Source of the DNA: Euptelea pleiosperma
Taxonomy: Eukaryota; Streptophyta; Magnoliopsida; Ranunculales; Eupteleaceae
NCBI GenBank assembly: GCA_035048495.1
Contig: CM068553.1
Location: forward strand, 29,226,978 to 29,290,977
DNA: 64,000 nucleotides
Direction: 5' to 3'
How positions within the stretch are numbered: the stretch's first letter is position 1; each line of letters begins with the position of its first letter. Shown one piece after another: positions 45,802 to 57,707 of this stretch. A program made the position numbers and the translations under genes. Under the pieces are notes generated by a model, which made no database searches, was not told where the DNA came from, and saw only the letters and a list, made by a program, of their open reading frames with translations.

Positions 45802-46172
45802 TGATCTACTCAGTCTCCTGTGCTCCAACTTGGTTGGGGGTGCCTGTCACCCCCGTCATGTCTGGCTGAAGACGTAAAACTTAGCGCTTTCGGAAAGGCA
45901 ATTCCGGTATTCCTAGAGTACATGAGTCTCATGCATTTGTTATTACTTTTATATCTTTGGAAATGCAGGTACATTCATTCTTCCGATCATCAGGTATCAC
46001 ACTGTCGAGTTTCTGCCGACTTGGTAACATCCTCCCTGAACCTTTGCATCATCATCACTGATTTTTCATCATTTTATGTCCCGGTCATGAGCACCGAGGA
46101 CGGTGCTATATTTTGGTTGGGGGTGGGTATTTACCAAAACTCATGTATTCCTTTTGATAAATATAGATATAG

Positions 46173-46216
<44 letters not shown>

Positions 46217-47732
46217 GTTTTTGGGGTGATTTCCGATGTTCTCCAAAAGTTTTCTAGAATTTCAAAAATGTGTCAAATACCCTGACTTTGATTAGCTGAA
46301 AACCTCCGTTAAGTCAGTATTGAGGATGTCAATTTTTGTTAGCGTTGAGTCAAGTCAAGCGTGACTACAGCAGGTTTGAAAACTCAGAAAAACTCAGATT
46401 TGGCACAATTGTACACTATCAACATCAGAGTTATCCTAAGTTTTGAAACTCTAGAGATCCTGTGAGAATAATTGTGGAGACCTAACCCAGTGAGCTTTCG
46501 AGCCTTTAATCATTTCAGAGAGTTATACAATAATCCTGAGTCAATGGATGACTCACTATTCTTCATGCCCGCAATATTCGTTGAGAGATCTCATTATCTT
46601 TTGCTTCGATCATGGAACTCAGAACGACATCAACATTGGATTACTACGACAGAACCTTCTTTGTATCCAGTCAAGACAGTATACATGATAGTGCAAACCC
46701 TAGAAAATGATTTAGGCCATTTTTTCTGAACCATTCAGCCTTTTTACTCACCTGAATTATACTTCACTAGAAACCCCTTGAACCCTTCTATAAAAGCCTT
46801 TTCTTTGTAAGCCCATTAACCAAAAACCCAGTTCAGCTACGAAGTGTTACTAGCTACCCTACTTTTGAGAAGGATAAAAAAATCACTGATGTGGGTGTAC
46901 CGTGAAAAGAAAAGTAAAGAAGAAAAATCAAAAGGAAAAGAAAGTGGTTCAAGCTGAAAACAAAATATGGAAAGAAAGTATGAAAAAGTGCTGAAAAGAA
47001 ATTGAGCAGTCTCAGAAATATCAAGAAAAAGAGAAAAATACGAAAAAAGGAAAAAGAACCAGATAATGGTGTTACGTCGCAGGAAAAATGCAAGAAAATG
47101 GCAATATCCTCTCAAGATCTTTGAAATCCTGTATACCTTTATTTTTCTACACCTGACCTAAGCCTCATTACAACCCAGGAAAGTCCTACTTGATTCTAAG
47201 ATAGTACAATCATAAAATGTGGAGATTGGAGAAAGAGAAGCTATAGAGTTTGATCTGACGTTCCCGAGTGAAGTGGTATTCCAATCATGAGATCTTCTTC
47301 TGTTAAAGATGTCCTTCCTTCAAATAAAACATATGTGAGATCTTTGCCTCTTTATATTAAATACATCTCCTCACATATAAATTGAGAGAAAAGAAGAAAA
47401 CCCTTCTTGTGTGATTCTATTCTGAGTGCTAAACATGTGAGATTTGAGGTCGAGGCAGAAAAACTTAGAGGTGATCTGGAAATCTTTACTGTCGGATGAT
47501 GAGAATGTTGAACACACACACACGCAAGGTCTGACTATTCTGGGTCATGATTATCAGTCTGTAGTCGTGCCAAAACTTTTAAACTCTTCGCTAGCATGTA
47601 ACTGTTTTTGCATCCATTCAATAATTTGATGAACGGTGTTTTCCCGGAGCTATATGAAAAAGTGTGCAGCATGTGCAGAGCCCTTTTAAGCTCATTTATT
47701 TCGCACTAATTGCCAAGGATTGGCAATATGAA
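45802..47732 (+). other. 3' untranslated region of copy A
   Basis: It contains a G-tract hairpin GGGGGTG-CCTGT-CACCCCC (45836-45854), the hairpin GCACCG-AGGA-CGGTGC (46091-46106) followed by a PPT-like TTGGTTGGGGGTGGG, and a 39-base poly-A run (46175-46213). The end (CCAAGGATTGGCAATAT, 47715-47731) is the sequence that precedes the PPT in the other copies; PPT and LTR are missing. No protein is supported: a 61-residue frame at 47444-47629 starts at TTG and has a relative in copy E only because the DNA is shared. Confidence 0.8.
46175..46213 (+). repeat. Poly-A run (39 nt) in 3' UTR of copy A
   Basis: A homopolymer A tract where the minus-strand copies have ATTT-type simple repeats (28142-28210, 35700-35745, 56522-56550). 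An A/T-rich tract at this place is a stable family feature; its exact sequence is not. Confidence 0.95.
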
Positions 47733-49392
47733 AAAGTGTGTAGTTGAGTATGGAGGGATTGAAGCTTCTCAGTAAAAACTGAGAGGACAGGAGTAGGGGA
47801 TTCTCTGACCATGGTTAGCAGAGCTGAAAACTCATTGAGTTTAACGGGAACGTATCTGAATGGAGCAGACTCCTGCAGATCAGTAATACCAGAATTGTCT
47901 GACTTCAAGATGAAGTCAGGCGCAAAGTGTTCTTGACATTTGGATAATTTATCTTCGGAGAGTCCTGAATTAGACTCTCTACGGCACACGGGTCATCGAT
48001 AATATCGCCGTAGGGTAGCGGGTGAAAATTATTGACCTCTTCCTCGATGTTTCCTAATGTGATAGGGATGTTGCAATCCCTGCACTCAATATGTTCCTCC
48101 TCTGTGGGGACCGATAGGTTCAGGACAGCGGGAGTCCCATGTTTTAGACACGGCTCATCGGTGAGAATGTTTGCATCCAGGGCAGAGAAAGAATTATCAG
48201 AGATAGCGATGGAACTGGGTTTCTCTGGGCTCGGTCTAGAAGTTGGTGCTGTTAAGGGCACCATAGATGGAGACACGGGTTCATCACTATTATGGCTCAC
48301 TCCAAGGGAGGTGGGGAGGAACGGTAGATCTAGCACAATTGGGATCCTACGATCGAGACACAGCTCAGTGTCATGGAGATCGACATCAGGGTCATTAGAG
48401 GTAGAGTGAGAAATAGGTTGCTCTGAGGTAAGTTCAAGATTTGGTGCTGTTAAAGGCACCGTATAAGGATACACTGGTTCCTCAATAATCGGGCTTGATC
48501 TAGGGGTGGTAACAACTTCTATTTCATCCTGGCAATTCTGGTACTTGGTCCAATTGTGCGACTCCTCATTATAGACAGTGGCCATATCATTCTCCTCAGG
48601 ATAGGCTATTGGTGGACTAGTGAAGTTGACTTCCTCTCTCTCATTTTCTAATTGAACTAGACGTTGCTCCAAGCTCTCCATAGATTGTTGTTGTTGGTGC
48701 TCTAGACTTTGGAAATACTGTTGTTGCTGGGCAATGTACTGAGAGAGAAGTTCCTCTAGACCGGGTTTAGTAGCCAACGGAGGCGGTTCAGCCAAGGGGA
48801 GGTGAGGTGCCAACTCTTGATTGTAGTCCGATTGGGTATGAAAGTTGTAAGGCAAAGTGGAGTCTGGGACTAGTTGCTGACTTTGAAAATCTTGAGGGGC
48901 CCACTATTGATCAGAATAGTCATTCTGTGGATATGATGGGTACTGGGATTGCGAGTGTTGCCAGTCATACTCTCCATTGGATTGATAGAACCCGGAAGGA
49001 TAATTATCCTGCGGTAGTTGCTGCGGGAGGGCAGACTGTTTCCAACCAAAGTTATGGTGACTCCTATTATCCGGATAATAAGTGTTGTCATAGGAGGTCT
49101 GTATTGGAGATGGAAAGGTACAGACATCTTGCTGGATAGGAGGGAAATATCCTACAGATTGAGAATGGTACACAGGTTGCTGGACCGCGGCACGAAGGGC
49201 AGAGACTGAATTTTTAAGCTCTTGGAGTACAGAATTGTGCTCCGGATCTCGGTGATTATCATACCCTGTAGAAGTGTGCGAGACTGGAGTATCATGATGA
49301 TACGCAGAATTGTCATACCATTGTTGAGAGTGATCACCTCGATTCTCATAGAAACTGTAGTAGGTCTCATACAGAGGCCGTTCATCTGTCAT
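47733..49392 (-). pseudogene. Gag-like ORF of non-autonomous copy E (no capsid domain, no Pol)
   Basis: It begins at an ATG at 49392 (MTDERPL), aligned with MAVERPL of copy A. It then skips about 200 residues: the whole capsid domain present in copy A is absent, and the next homologous stretch is DHSQQWY against ENSQHWT of copy A. It continues through KNSVSALRAAVQQPVYHSQS, the Q-rich coiled coil (QQQQSMESLEQRLVQLENE) and two degenerate retropepsin-end repeats (TELCLDRRIPIVLDLPF and the matching tract near ECRDCNIPI). After AVES it matches the linker before RT, then stops. An in-frame TAG at about 48904-48906, after YSDQ, splits the ORF, and a frameshift lies near 47950. RT, RNaseH and integrase are entirely missing. 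Confidence 0.85.
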
Positions 49393-51180
49393 TAGAGGAG
49401 ATAGAGGGGTGCGGTGGACTAACTCTCAAATCGAGTCAGTCAAAGGTTAGGACAGGTCCAACCGGGCTTCTACTTGAAAAAACAAGCCTAGGATTTGACA
49501 AAAAGTTGCCAAAATGAGACTCTGGAGTAGTGATCCGAAATGATGCACACCAAGCACAGATAATCCTATTCTAAACAATCAGGATATATTTTAGGCATTA
49601 TCTTATTAGTTTTGGGGCTAGAGTAGATTATGACAGTGGGCGGACCACTGGTTTACCTTTTAGCCGCCAAACTAATTGTTTGCACTTAGAGGTTCTCACC
49701 AGGCTACAATCTTCAGAGCGAATCCTTTAGTACTATCTCTAGTCAACAACAAGGCAATCCGAAGCCTAGACAGACGTGCGGCACAATGGCTGTCTTAAGT
49801 ACATCCCAGACTAACCGGATTGGTCAAGTCTATAAGAAGAGTGTTCCCTCGGGTTAAGCTAGGGTTGGTGTGTGTTCCTAGTCCACACGCAACTAACTAC
49901 CGAATAGTCCAAGATGCCACGTCGAGCTCAGTGTACTTGAGTAACAGGGACTTATGGGTGTTTTAGACAACAGGGACCTGCGCTCTTGGTCTTATTTCGA
50001 TTGGATGTTAAGCGGGTTCACTTTGTGTGGATTTTTCCTCGAACACTGGGCTAATTGGCTCTACTTCTTGATTCTTTTTATTATAGATGGATCCTGGGGA
50101 TCAATTTCAGCTAGAGTGATGAGGTGGGTGATGAAATCCCATCAGTTTCAATTTGGAGCTGGGTCTGCTCTCTTAGAGTTGATTGATTAACGGCCACGAC
50201 ACGCAAGTCGAATAAGTTGTTGCTAGAAAACAAATAGACATGCGGCAATGATTCACCCAAATTACTCTGTATCGCACTCAAGGCGAGGATAGGAACTTAC
50301 CTCCCGTGGGCCACGCCACGGGGTCGCCTCCGTGGGTTAGGGAGGGGTATCCTAATGGGCTTGGGCCCGACTCCACCTCTTTGAGCTTTCGCTCCCTACC
50401 CACACTGGATTGTGCTCCTGCAGAAAAGTTAGATCGCACGGTCTAGGTATTTGGGATTCTATTTGGAAGATCCTTGCTTTTTTAGGGTTCACAGAGCACG
50501 TATTGGATTTAGGCAAGTTTTTGAATTAATTTTCAAGTTCGAGATGGGTTAAAATTTAGGAATTTCCAGATGGAAAATACCTAGATTGGAAAGTTTCCCG
50601 AACTGTGAAGATCTTTCACGAAAGATGTGATTGCGAGATCCCTTACAATTTTGGGAAATTTCCCAAAATTGAAATTCTGCTAGATTTGGGATATTTCCTT
50701 TTGTAGACTTTTCCAAATTCGGAGGATTTCTAAAGATAAAAATTCCTCTAAAGTGGAAACTTCTAAGAGGGGAAACCCTAATTTAGCAAAGTTTCAAGAT
50801 TTTAGAATCTTTTCAAAAATCGCAAATCCTTGATTGGTGATTTCTAAAAATCTGCAGAATATAAAACCCTAATTTTTTTGAATTTTGATTTGTTTATTTT
50901 TTTGGTATTTTCCACTTAATCTAGGGTTTTTAAAAAACCCTAGAACAAGATCTAGCAGTTATTTGGAAAGCAGTAAAATTCCTAAATTATTACAACTTTG
51001 CACTCGGCCTTCCGAGGCATTAAAGATAGTAATTTAAAAGACTACTAAAAATCACTAAAAAGAAAAAATAGAAAGTTTCCCGAAAAGGTCGGGCTGTCCA
51101 AATTGAGCAGCTTTCCGCTTCAGTAACTTTCTAATTTCGTCTTTACGTCCTTTTTTGCACTACCGAACACCCGAGAGGCA
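49393..51180 (-). other. Leader of non-autonomous copy E
   Basis: Homologous to the leader of copy A in reverse orientation (for example the shared stretch around 49610-49930 and 39590-39910). It should end at a PBS and LTR, but at 51180 the sequence jumps into the middle of an LTR; the PBS and the start of the 5' LTR are deleted. An antisense frame at 49954-50190 is not called as a gene. Confidence 0.75.
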
Positions 51181-51616
51181 GCTATTCTTCTCTCCATTAG
51201 TCCTTCTCTTGGTCTCCAGCTATTCTTCTCTCCATTAGTCCTTGTTCCAGCTCTACGATCCTCTAGCTTTGCCCATACATGTCTTCTATCTTTTTATCCT
51301 AGGCTACTGGCACTTTAAGCTTTGATAGAAGTCTTCTGGGGTTGATAGTGGTCCCGCCAGTCCTCAAGAATCACCCGATAGGGTCTCTTGCAAGTGAAAA
51401 AGCGCGTAATGAGATTCAACTAAAATGACTTGATATTGGACTATCCGAAATGTGTTTATTTCATGCAAATAGTCGATTTTCGTTTAAAGAATGCGTTCTA
51501 TACAATGGAAAAAACTCTTATGTGGAAAACTTGACGAAAATACAAGTTTTACGTAGGAGAATGCAACATCACTATAAGGATAATGGCTTAAAATAAGCAC
51601 TTTTGAGCGAATATCA
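51181..51616 (-). repeat. Truncated Athila-family LTR shared between copies E and C
   Basis: Only the outer 436 bases of a minus-orientation LTR remain, ending GCGAATATCA at 51616 next to a PPT (51617-51631). The PPT shows that it is the 3' LTR of copy C. It directly abuts the leader of copy E where the 5' LTR of E should be. A 38-bp stretch (51181-51218) is repeated in tandem, partially, from 51219. The tRNA-like segment falls in the deleted part. Confidence 0.8.
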
Positions 51617-52614
51617 CAACCCCCAACTAGCATATTGCTAATCCTTGGCAATTATTGTGAAATAAGTGAGCGAAAAAGGGCTAGGCATAACATGCTAGAA
51701 AACTTATTTGCATTACTCAGAAAAATTCCGTTTTGTCAAATTATTTCAAGGATGCAAGAAATTATTCACAAATTAGAACTAATCAGTAAAATGCAACAGT
51801 TCTACAAATGGACATTCAAACAAAAGATTACTCAGACTTAGTGTGTGTATGTGTTTAACACCATCCTCATCTGGCAGCAGAGATATCTGGATCTCCTTAG
51901 AGACTATATGCCTTGACCTCAATCCTCACTTGTATACCACTGAGAAGTGAATCACTCAGAAATGGTTTATACTTTTTTTTTCTCAAATTATATGTGAGAA
52001 AATGAATATAGAAACTGGCAAACGTCTCACATATACAGTTCTTGACTGGAAGGTATAAGAAGATTTAAGAAGATCTCATGATTGGAATGTCATATCACTT
52101 AAGAACGTTAGATCAAACTCTATAATTTATCTTTTCTCCATTCACTACACTTGATGATGGTACTAATCTAGAATCAAATAGGACTTGCATAGGTTGTATT
52201 GAGGCTTAGGATAGGTTCAGAAAAGAAGGATATTCTGGAATTCAAAAATTCTGAGAGGGTATCTCATTATTCTTTTCAACTTTTCCCAGGTGTAGTAAAT
52301 CCTTGACTTTTCTTCTTTTCTTTTTCCAATTTTTGTCTTTTTGGATATTCTTCAACATTCTTTTTCCTTTCCACTTTCTTTCTGATCATGTTTCTTTTCA
52401 GCTCGAACCATTTATTTTCTTTTCTTTTCTTTTTTTTGTTTCATCTTTTCATGATATAATCATACCAAATACTCTTTGATCCCTCTCAGAAGTAGGTTAT
52501 CGTATTGAACTCTTTTTTGGTATTGGGTTTTTGGTCGACGAGTTAACAAGAAAAGGTTTTCATCAACAGGCTCAAAAATGGTTTCTAATGGTATAGATGT
52601 TAGGGAAGCTAAAA

Positions 52615-55600
52615 TGTAATACCATTATGGTAAATTCACTTAATAATAAAAACTTGAAACTTTTTCAGACTCTTATTATTATTTTTATTGTTTAATATCA
52701 TGAACGAGCATGTGTATTTAATCTGGTTTCATTCTGACAACTTTGAAAAACTTGCTATTTTTGAAACTCGTTCTTAAGGGTTAAATTCTTACTAAAAATA
52801 ATGAACCATAACTTACATGGGACTTTTTCTTGCCGCAACTAACAGTCCAGAACTTTTATAAAAAAAATTATTTTATGGGCCCGAGATACCAAAAATATTC
52901 TTATTTTATCCTTACCAACTTACCTGTGAAATTTGGAACTTTTTCTGAGGCATGAAAACTCTAGTCGAAGATTTTGGGAGATTTCGACAAAATAGTATTT
53001 TCATAATTTTTAAACTTTCCTACCATTCTTATATTTTTCAAAAATAATATTTAATTATATTTTATTGATTTAATAGGAGTGTGGGACTACTTTTCAGGTC
53101 ATCCGATGTCATCTTGACACTTTTTCGAGGCTTTGAACTTTTTTGTGATTTTTGTATATTTAGACTATTTTATGTGATTTATGTGTGTGCCATGTATCAA
53201 TACCTTATTGTCTGAACTTTTAAATTATATAATATAATTTAATTGAATTAATTTATAATTATTTGTGTTATGATTGTTGGGTGGGCCCGTATGGCCAATT
53301 TATAGGTCTTTTGGGCTTAATAATATTCTTCAATGAAGCCTAGTTGATAAGGCCCATTTCTAACCTATTAGTAGTGTAAAATATAAGTTTTTGAAGGTTA
53401 AAAAAGTCATCCATTTGATAATTACGAATTCCACTAAAATAGAAACTCTAATCCTTCCCTAAACCTACTTATGAAAATCCTAAAGCATTCAAAGTTTTTA
53501 CAAACCTAATTCCATTAAAGAATAGAGAAAGCTCCATTAAACCTTCATCCGGGCACCGATCGCACTCGAGCAAGAAGGGAGAATTGACGAGGACTCCGAA
53601 TAGAACATATTCCGAGGAGAGGACGATCCGATGACTTTCAAATTTGAAGAAACTTTTGATTTTCATTAAAGTTCAAGAAACCTTAAGGTAAGTGTATTTG
53701 ATCCATCCTATACTTGTTTTTCTTCAAGATTTTATTTTTCTTTCATTAGGTAATGGTTGATACTCATTATAAATTAATTTCAACAATATTTACTTTATTC
53801 TTACTGGGTTGATATTTACTTTAGGCCATCGTGATGGGTTTGGCCATGGTTTCTTTTGCACCTATAACATATGACTATATTCTTTATCATTTTTGTTGTA
53901 TTTTTATGATTTAAATATTTTTATAATTATTTTTTCTAAATACATATATGAATTTATTTTCCAAAATTGTTTAGTTTGTATTTTTCTGATTTGTATCGAT
54001 TAAGTTATGATTTTTCTAAGTTGTTGGACTTTAATAAAAAACCTATAATTCTAGATTTTACACAGTCCACTTCACTTGGATTTTGATCTATATTTTTAAC
54101 CTAAATATTTTTTAATTATTTTTCATAGATACCTCTATCAATCTAGTTTCTAGAACCTTTGAGTTTGTATTTTTTTGATTTGTATTGATTAAGTTATGAT
54201 TTTTCAAACGTGCTGGACTTTTCTGTAAAACCCAGAATTCCAGATTTTACACGGTCCACTTCACTTAAGATTTCGATCTATATTTTTAACCTACATATTT
54301 TTCTAATTATTTTTTATAGATACCTCTAAAACCTTTGAGTTTGTATTTTTCTGATTTGTATTGATTAAGTTATGATTTTTCAAATGTGCTGGACTTTTTT
54401 GTAAAATCCAAAATTTTAGATTCTGTCTAACCCACATAATTAAGGATTTTGACCCATATTTTAGATCTGAATATTTTTCTATTTATTTTTCCTAAATACC
54501 TCTATAAATCTAGTTTCTATAACATTTGAGTTTGTATTTTTCTGATTTGTATTAATTAAGTTATGATTTTTCAAATGTCCAGGACTTTTTTGTAAACCCA
54601 GAATTCTAGATTCTATCCGGTCCACTTAATTAAGGGTTTCGACCTATATTTTGAATCTAAATATTTTTCTATTTATTTTTTCTCAAAACCTCTGTGAATC
54701 TAGTTTTTAAATCCATTGAGTTTATATTTTTCTAATTAACATTTATTTAGTTATGATTTTTACAAGATAATATTTTTTTTTTGTAAAAAACCTATCAATT
54801 ATTAGTGGTTCGGTCATGACTTATTAACTATTAAGGAGTTTAGCCCTTGTTGTTTGACTAAACCCTAGATGGTTTAACCTATACTTGTATACATGGGGAT
54901 CCCACCCATGTGTCTTGGATCTCTCATAGGGTTCGGCCAAGTGTCTTGGATCTCTTTTTAGGGTTCGACCTTGTGTCATGGATCCCTCATAGGGTTCGGC
55001 CATGGAGTGTTGGATTCTCTTGCGATTTTCACTTATATTATTCATCGATGTTGATCGTGATCTTTGGTGATCGTTTATATGTTATTTAACCCTAGTTCAT
55101 TCCCATGTTATCACTTTTAATCATGAGTTTATTTTATTATTTTATATTCTTATTTAAATGCTAAATACATGTTTGTTTATGCCATGTAACCCTAGTACTA
55201 TCTTGTTGTCATACCATGATTATCACGTTATTTCATATAAGGGGTGCATAAGAGAATGGGGTTGAAGTATATTATATACGTTTATATTAGTTTTTTCAAT
55301 TAATCAGGGTTCGGTACCCTAGGGTGAAAGGCCCCAGACGTTATTATATCCTGTAGATGGGTCGATGAGACCGCTCCTAGTGCGAGAAGGAGATAGAGAC
55401 CTTATGTGGTTATGGGTACTAGTTGCATTTGCATCCTGTACTCATTTGCATTCGTCTTCATATTCATGTCATCCTTATTATACGATCGAGATGCATACCT
55501 TGATTAAAAAACTTGTATAGTATGATATCATACCATGCACACTGTTGTATTACTGGACCTCGGCTCACGGTGCTACATCGATACCATTTTCAGATTTTGA

Positions 55601-56011
55601 GGAGCTGGGTACGTGGGATGATTTTGAGACGGAAGACTCTGGTGTACTCGAGTAGATCGACGAGGATTTGGGAGTCGATCCCACACTTTAGAAAGTTGTA
55701 TTTTGATTGTTTTAAAACATTACTTATTATTTTCACGGACATGTAGTCCTTTGATTGAGAGCATGTTCTCACATGCATCTCTCCACACTTAATTAATCGA
55801 TTGAATTGTTTGAGTTATGAATTATTTTTAATTATTTATTTTCTACATCTAGACTCTTTTTTTTACTTAGTCGGTTTTCGAATGAACCTTAGTAGTCTAA
55901 TTGACCTAATTGGATTACTAGGGGACATTCATTGATCACCTCTGGGTTCGGGTACGGGTTGATCCACGAATTTTTGAGTCGTATCTGGGTATCCGGATTC
56001 GGGGCGTGACA
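52615..56011 (+). mobile_element. Solo LTR 1 (TGTAATACC...GTGACA family)
   Basis: 3397 bp, starting TGTAATACC and ending GGGGCGTGACA, flanked by perfect 5-bp target duplications TAAAA (52610-52614 and 56012-56016). It sits in the 3' UTR of copy C, and the interrupted sequence matches copy F1 on both sides. There is no coding capacity. The middle has a tandem array (about 53940-54790), and a splice-donor-like AAGGTAAGTG at about 53694 suggests that the plus strand is sense. The borders fit a Ty3/gypsy LTR, possibly Tekay/Del-like, but the lineage cannot be proven without an internal region. Confidence 0.9.
53940..54790 (+). repeat. Tandem array inside solo LTR 1
   Basis: About five imperfect units of roughly 175-190 bp. 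Each carries GATTTGTATTGATTAAGTTA followed by TGATTTTTC, then a GGACTTT tract and a CAGATTTTACACGGTCCACT-like tract. Unit starts by that word are near 53989, 54176, 54352, 54543 and 54730. Confidence 0.8.
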
Positions 56012-56016
56012 TAAAA

Positions 56017-56922
56017 AGTCTAATTGGCTAGAAAGATGGCCTATATCATTTTTTAGGGTTTGTACTTTCATCTTCGATATTTCGAATGGATATAGAGAAT
56101 GTTCTTTGTGTAATAATCTGAATTTGATGTCATTCTGAGTTCCATGACCAAAGCAATGGTTAATGAGATCACTCAATGGAATATTTGGGGACTAGAAGAA
56201 TTGTGAGTCATCTTGTGACTTAGAATAATTTTATAACCCTCAGAAATGATGAAAAGCTCAAAAGCTCACTAGGTTAGGTCTCCACAATTGTTCGGATAAT
56301 TCTGACGTTGATATGTGAATATTTTTACTGAATCTGAGTTTTCAATGATTTTTTCGATCCACTATAGTAATGTTTGCTTTCAAACTGAATGAAGAGCTAA
56401 TAAGTGATTTTCCAAAACAGACATCATTTTCAATAAATAGACTTCCTAGGAGGTTTTCACTAATCAAGTCAGGGCATTTTCGAAAATCACATGAAATCAC
56501 ACTCAAAAATACAAGGTTTCTCTCTTTTATTTATTTATTTATTTTTTATCAAAATAAAAACATGAGTTTTAGTAAAAACCCACCCCCAACCAAAATATAG
56601 CACTGTCCTCGGTGCTCATGACCGGAATAAAAAATTATGAAAAATTGGTAATGATGATGCAAAGGTTCAGGGAGGATATTACCAAGTCGACATAAACTCG
56701 ACAGTATGTGGTACCTGATGATCGGAAGAATGAATGTACCTGCATGTCCAGAGATATCACAATAATAACAAATACATGAAACTTATGTACTCTAGGAATA
56801 CCGAATTGCCTTTTCGAAAGCGCTAAGTTTTACGTCTTCAGCCAGCCAACTAGGTTAAAACTCATGGGGTCTAAGTGAATCTGCAGTCTTCTTGATTCCT
56901 ACGGTGGAAGAGATTGTTATCC
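56017..56922 (-). other. 3' UTR of copy C, second piece
   Basis: It resumes the family 3' UTR after solo LTR 1, including a short ATTT tract (about 56522-56550) and a variant of the GCACCG hairpin (GCACTGTCCTCGGTGC, 56601-56616). No protein is supported. Confidence 0.75.
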
Positions 56923-56980
56923 TATCCCTTGTCTAGTTATACCTGTGTAGAACAGGTCTTTCTCAGTGTAAACTGAGAGA
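56923..56980 (-). other. Hairpin cluster of copy C
   Basis: Same place and order as in copy E (36143-36200). The ACCTGT-GTAGA-ACAGGT hairpin is identical; the next one differs by one loop-adjacent base. The first hairpin (TATCCC) has lost its partner (TAGTTATA in place of TAGGGATA). Confidence 0.65.
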
Positions 56981-57707
56981 ATGACAGTAAGTGCTCTGAG
57001 CACACCCGCAAAAACATTTAGTTCAGCAAGGAGGGATCGAAGTTTCTCAGTAAAAATTGAGAGGAGAGTAGTAGTGGGTTCTCTAACCATAGTTAGCAGA
57101 GCCGCAAACTCATTGAGTTTAGCGAGAATGTATCTGAATGGAGCAGACTCTCGCAGATCAATAATACCAAAATTGTCTGACTCCGAGATGAAGTTAGGCT
57201 CAAAGTGTTCTAGACACTTAGGTAATTTTTCCTTGGGAGAGTCCGAAAGTAGACTCTCTACGGCACATGGTGTATCCGCAATATCGACGTAAATTGGCTG
57301 TTAAAAAATGGTAACCTCTGCTTTGAGGTTATCAAATGCCGTCGACATGTTATCGTCCCCACACCCGATGTGTACATCAACGATGGTGAAGAACGGTAGG
57401 GCCAGGACAACTGGGACCACACTATCTAGACAGTGCTCAGTGTTTGGAATGTCTACTTCAGGTGCAGACAATGAAACATCAGAGGTAGAGGATTTCTCTA
57501 AGCTAAGTTCAGAAGTCAGCGCTTTGAAGTACACCAAAGGTGGAGACTCTGGCTCATTAATATTGTATTCTGATACATTGTTTGTAGCAACATCAATTTC
57601 TTCTTGTAAAGTCTATTATTGGGTCCAATTGTGCGAATCCTCATTATGGACTGTGGCCATGGTATTCTCCTCTGGAAAAGCCATATGTTGGCTAGTGAAG
57701 TTGACTT
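56981..57707 (-). pseudogene. Gag-like ORF of copy C, C-terminal piece
   Basis: Reading down from 57707 it matches the C-terminal half of the copy E ORF: degenerate retropepsin-end tracts (TEHCLDSVVPVVLALPF, then IGCGDDNMSTAFDNLKAEV, close to the copy A protease end [18 protein letters not shown]), CAVES, and ESAPFRYILAKLNEFAALLT. Stops and frame changes are present. It is separated from its N-terminal piece by solo LTR 2. Confidence 0.8.

Larger units (their letters stand above)
36230..47732 (+). mobile_element. Athila-like Ty3/gypsy retrotransposon, copy A, lacking its 3' LTR
   Basis: The order is 5' LTR (36230-38317), PBS (38320-38333), leader, one gag-pol ORF (40168-45801) and 3' UTR to about 47732. 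It inserted into copy E after CCTAC (36225-36229). At about 47729-47732, just where the PPT and 3' LTR should begin, the sequence switches to the interior of copy E, so the 3' end was deleted. Element order (gag, protease, RT, RNaseH, integrase), the tRNA-Asp-like PBS and the long LTRs and leader point to the Athila lineage. No chromodomain and no env-like ORF are present. Confidence 0.9.

Noticed and set aside
47444..47629. 61-residue frame shared with 34278-34463
   Set aside because: It starts at TTG, not ATG, in a 3' UTR, and similarity is explained by element homology.
53469..53666. 65-residue frame in solo LTR 1 with a relative at 58605-58805
   Set aside because: Both lie in the same part of homologous solo LTRs, on the strand opposite the presumed sense strand, and match no known domain.
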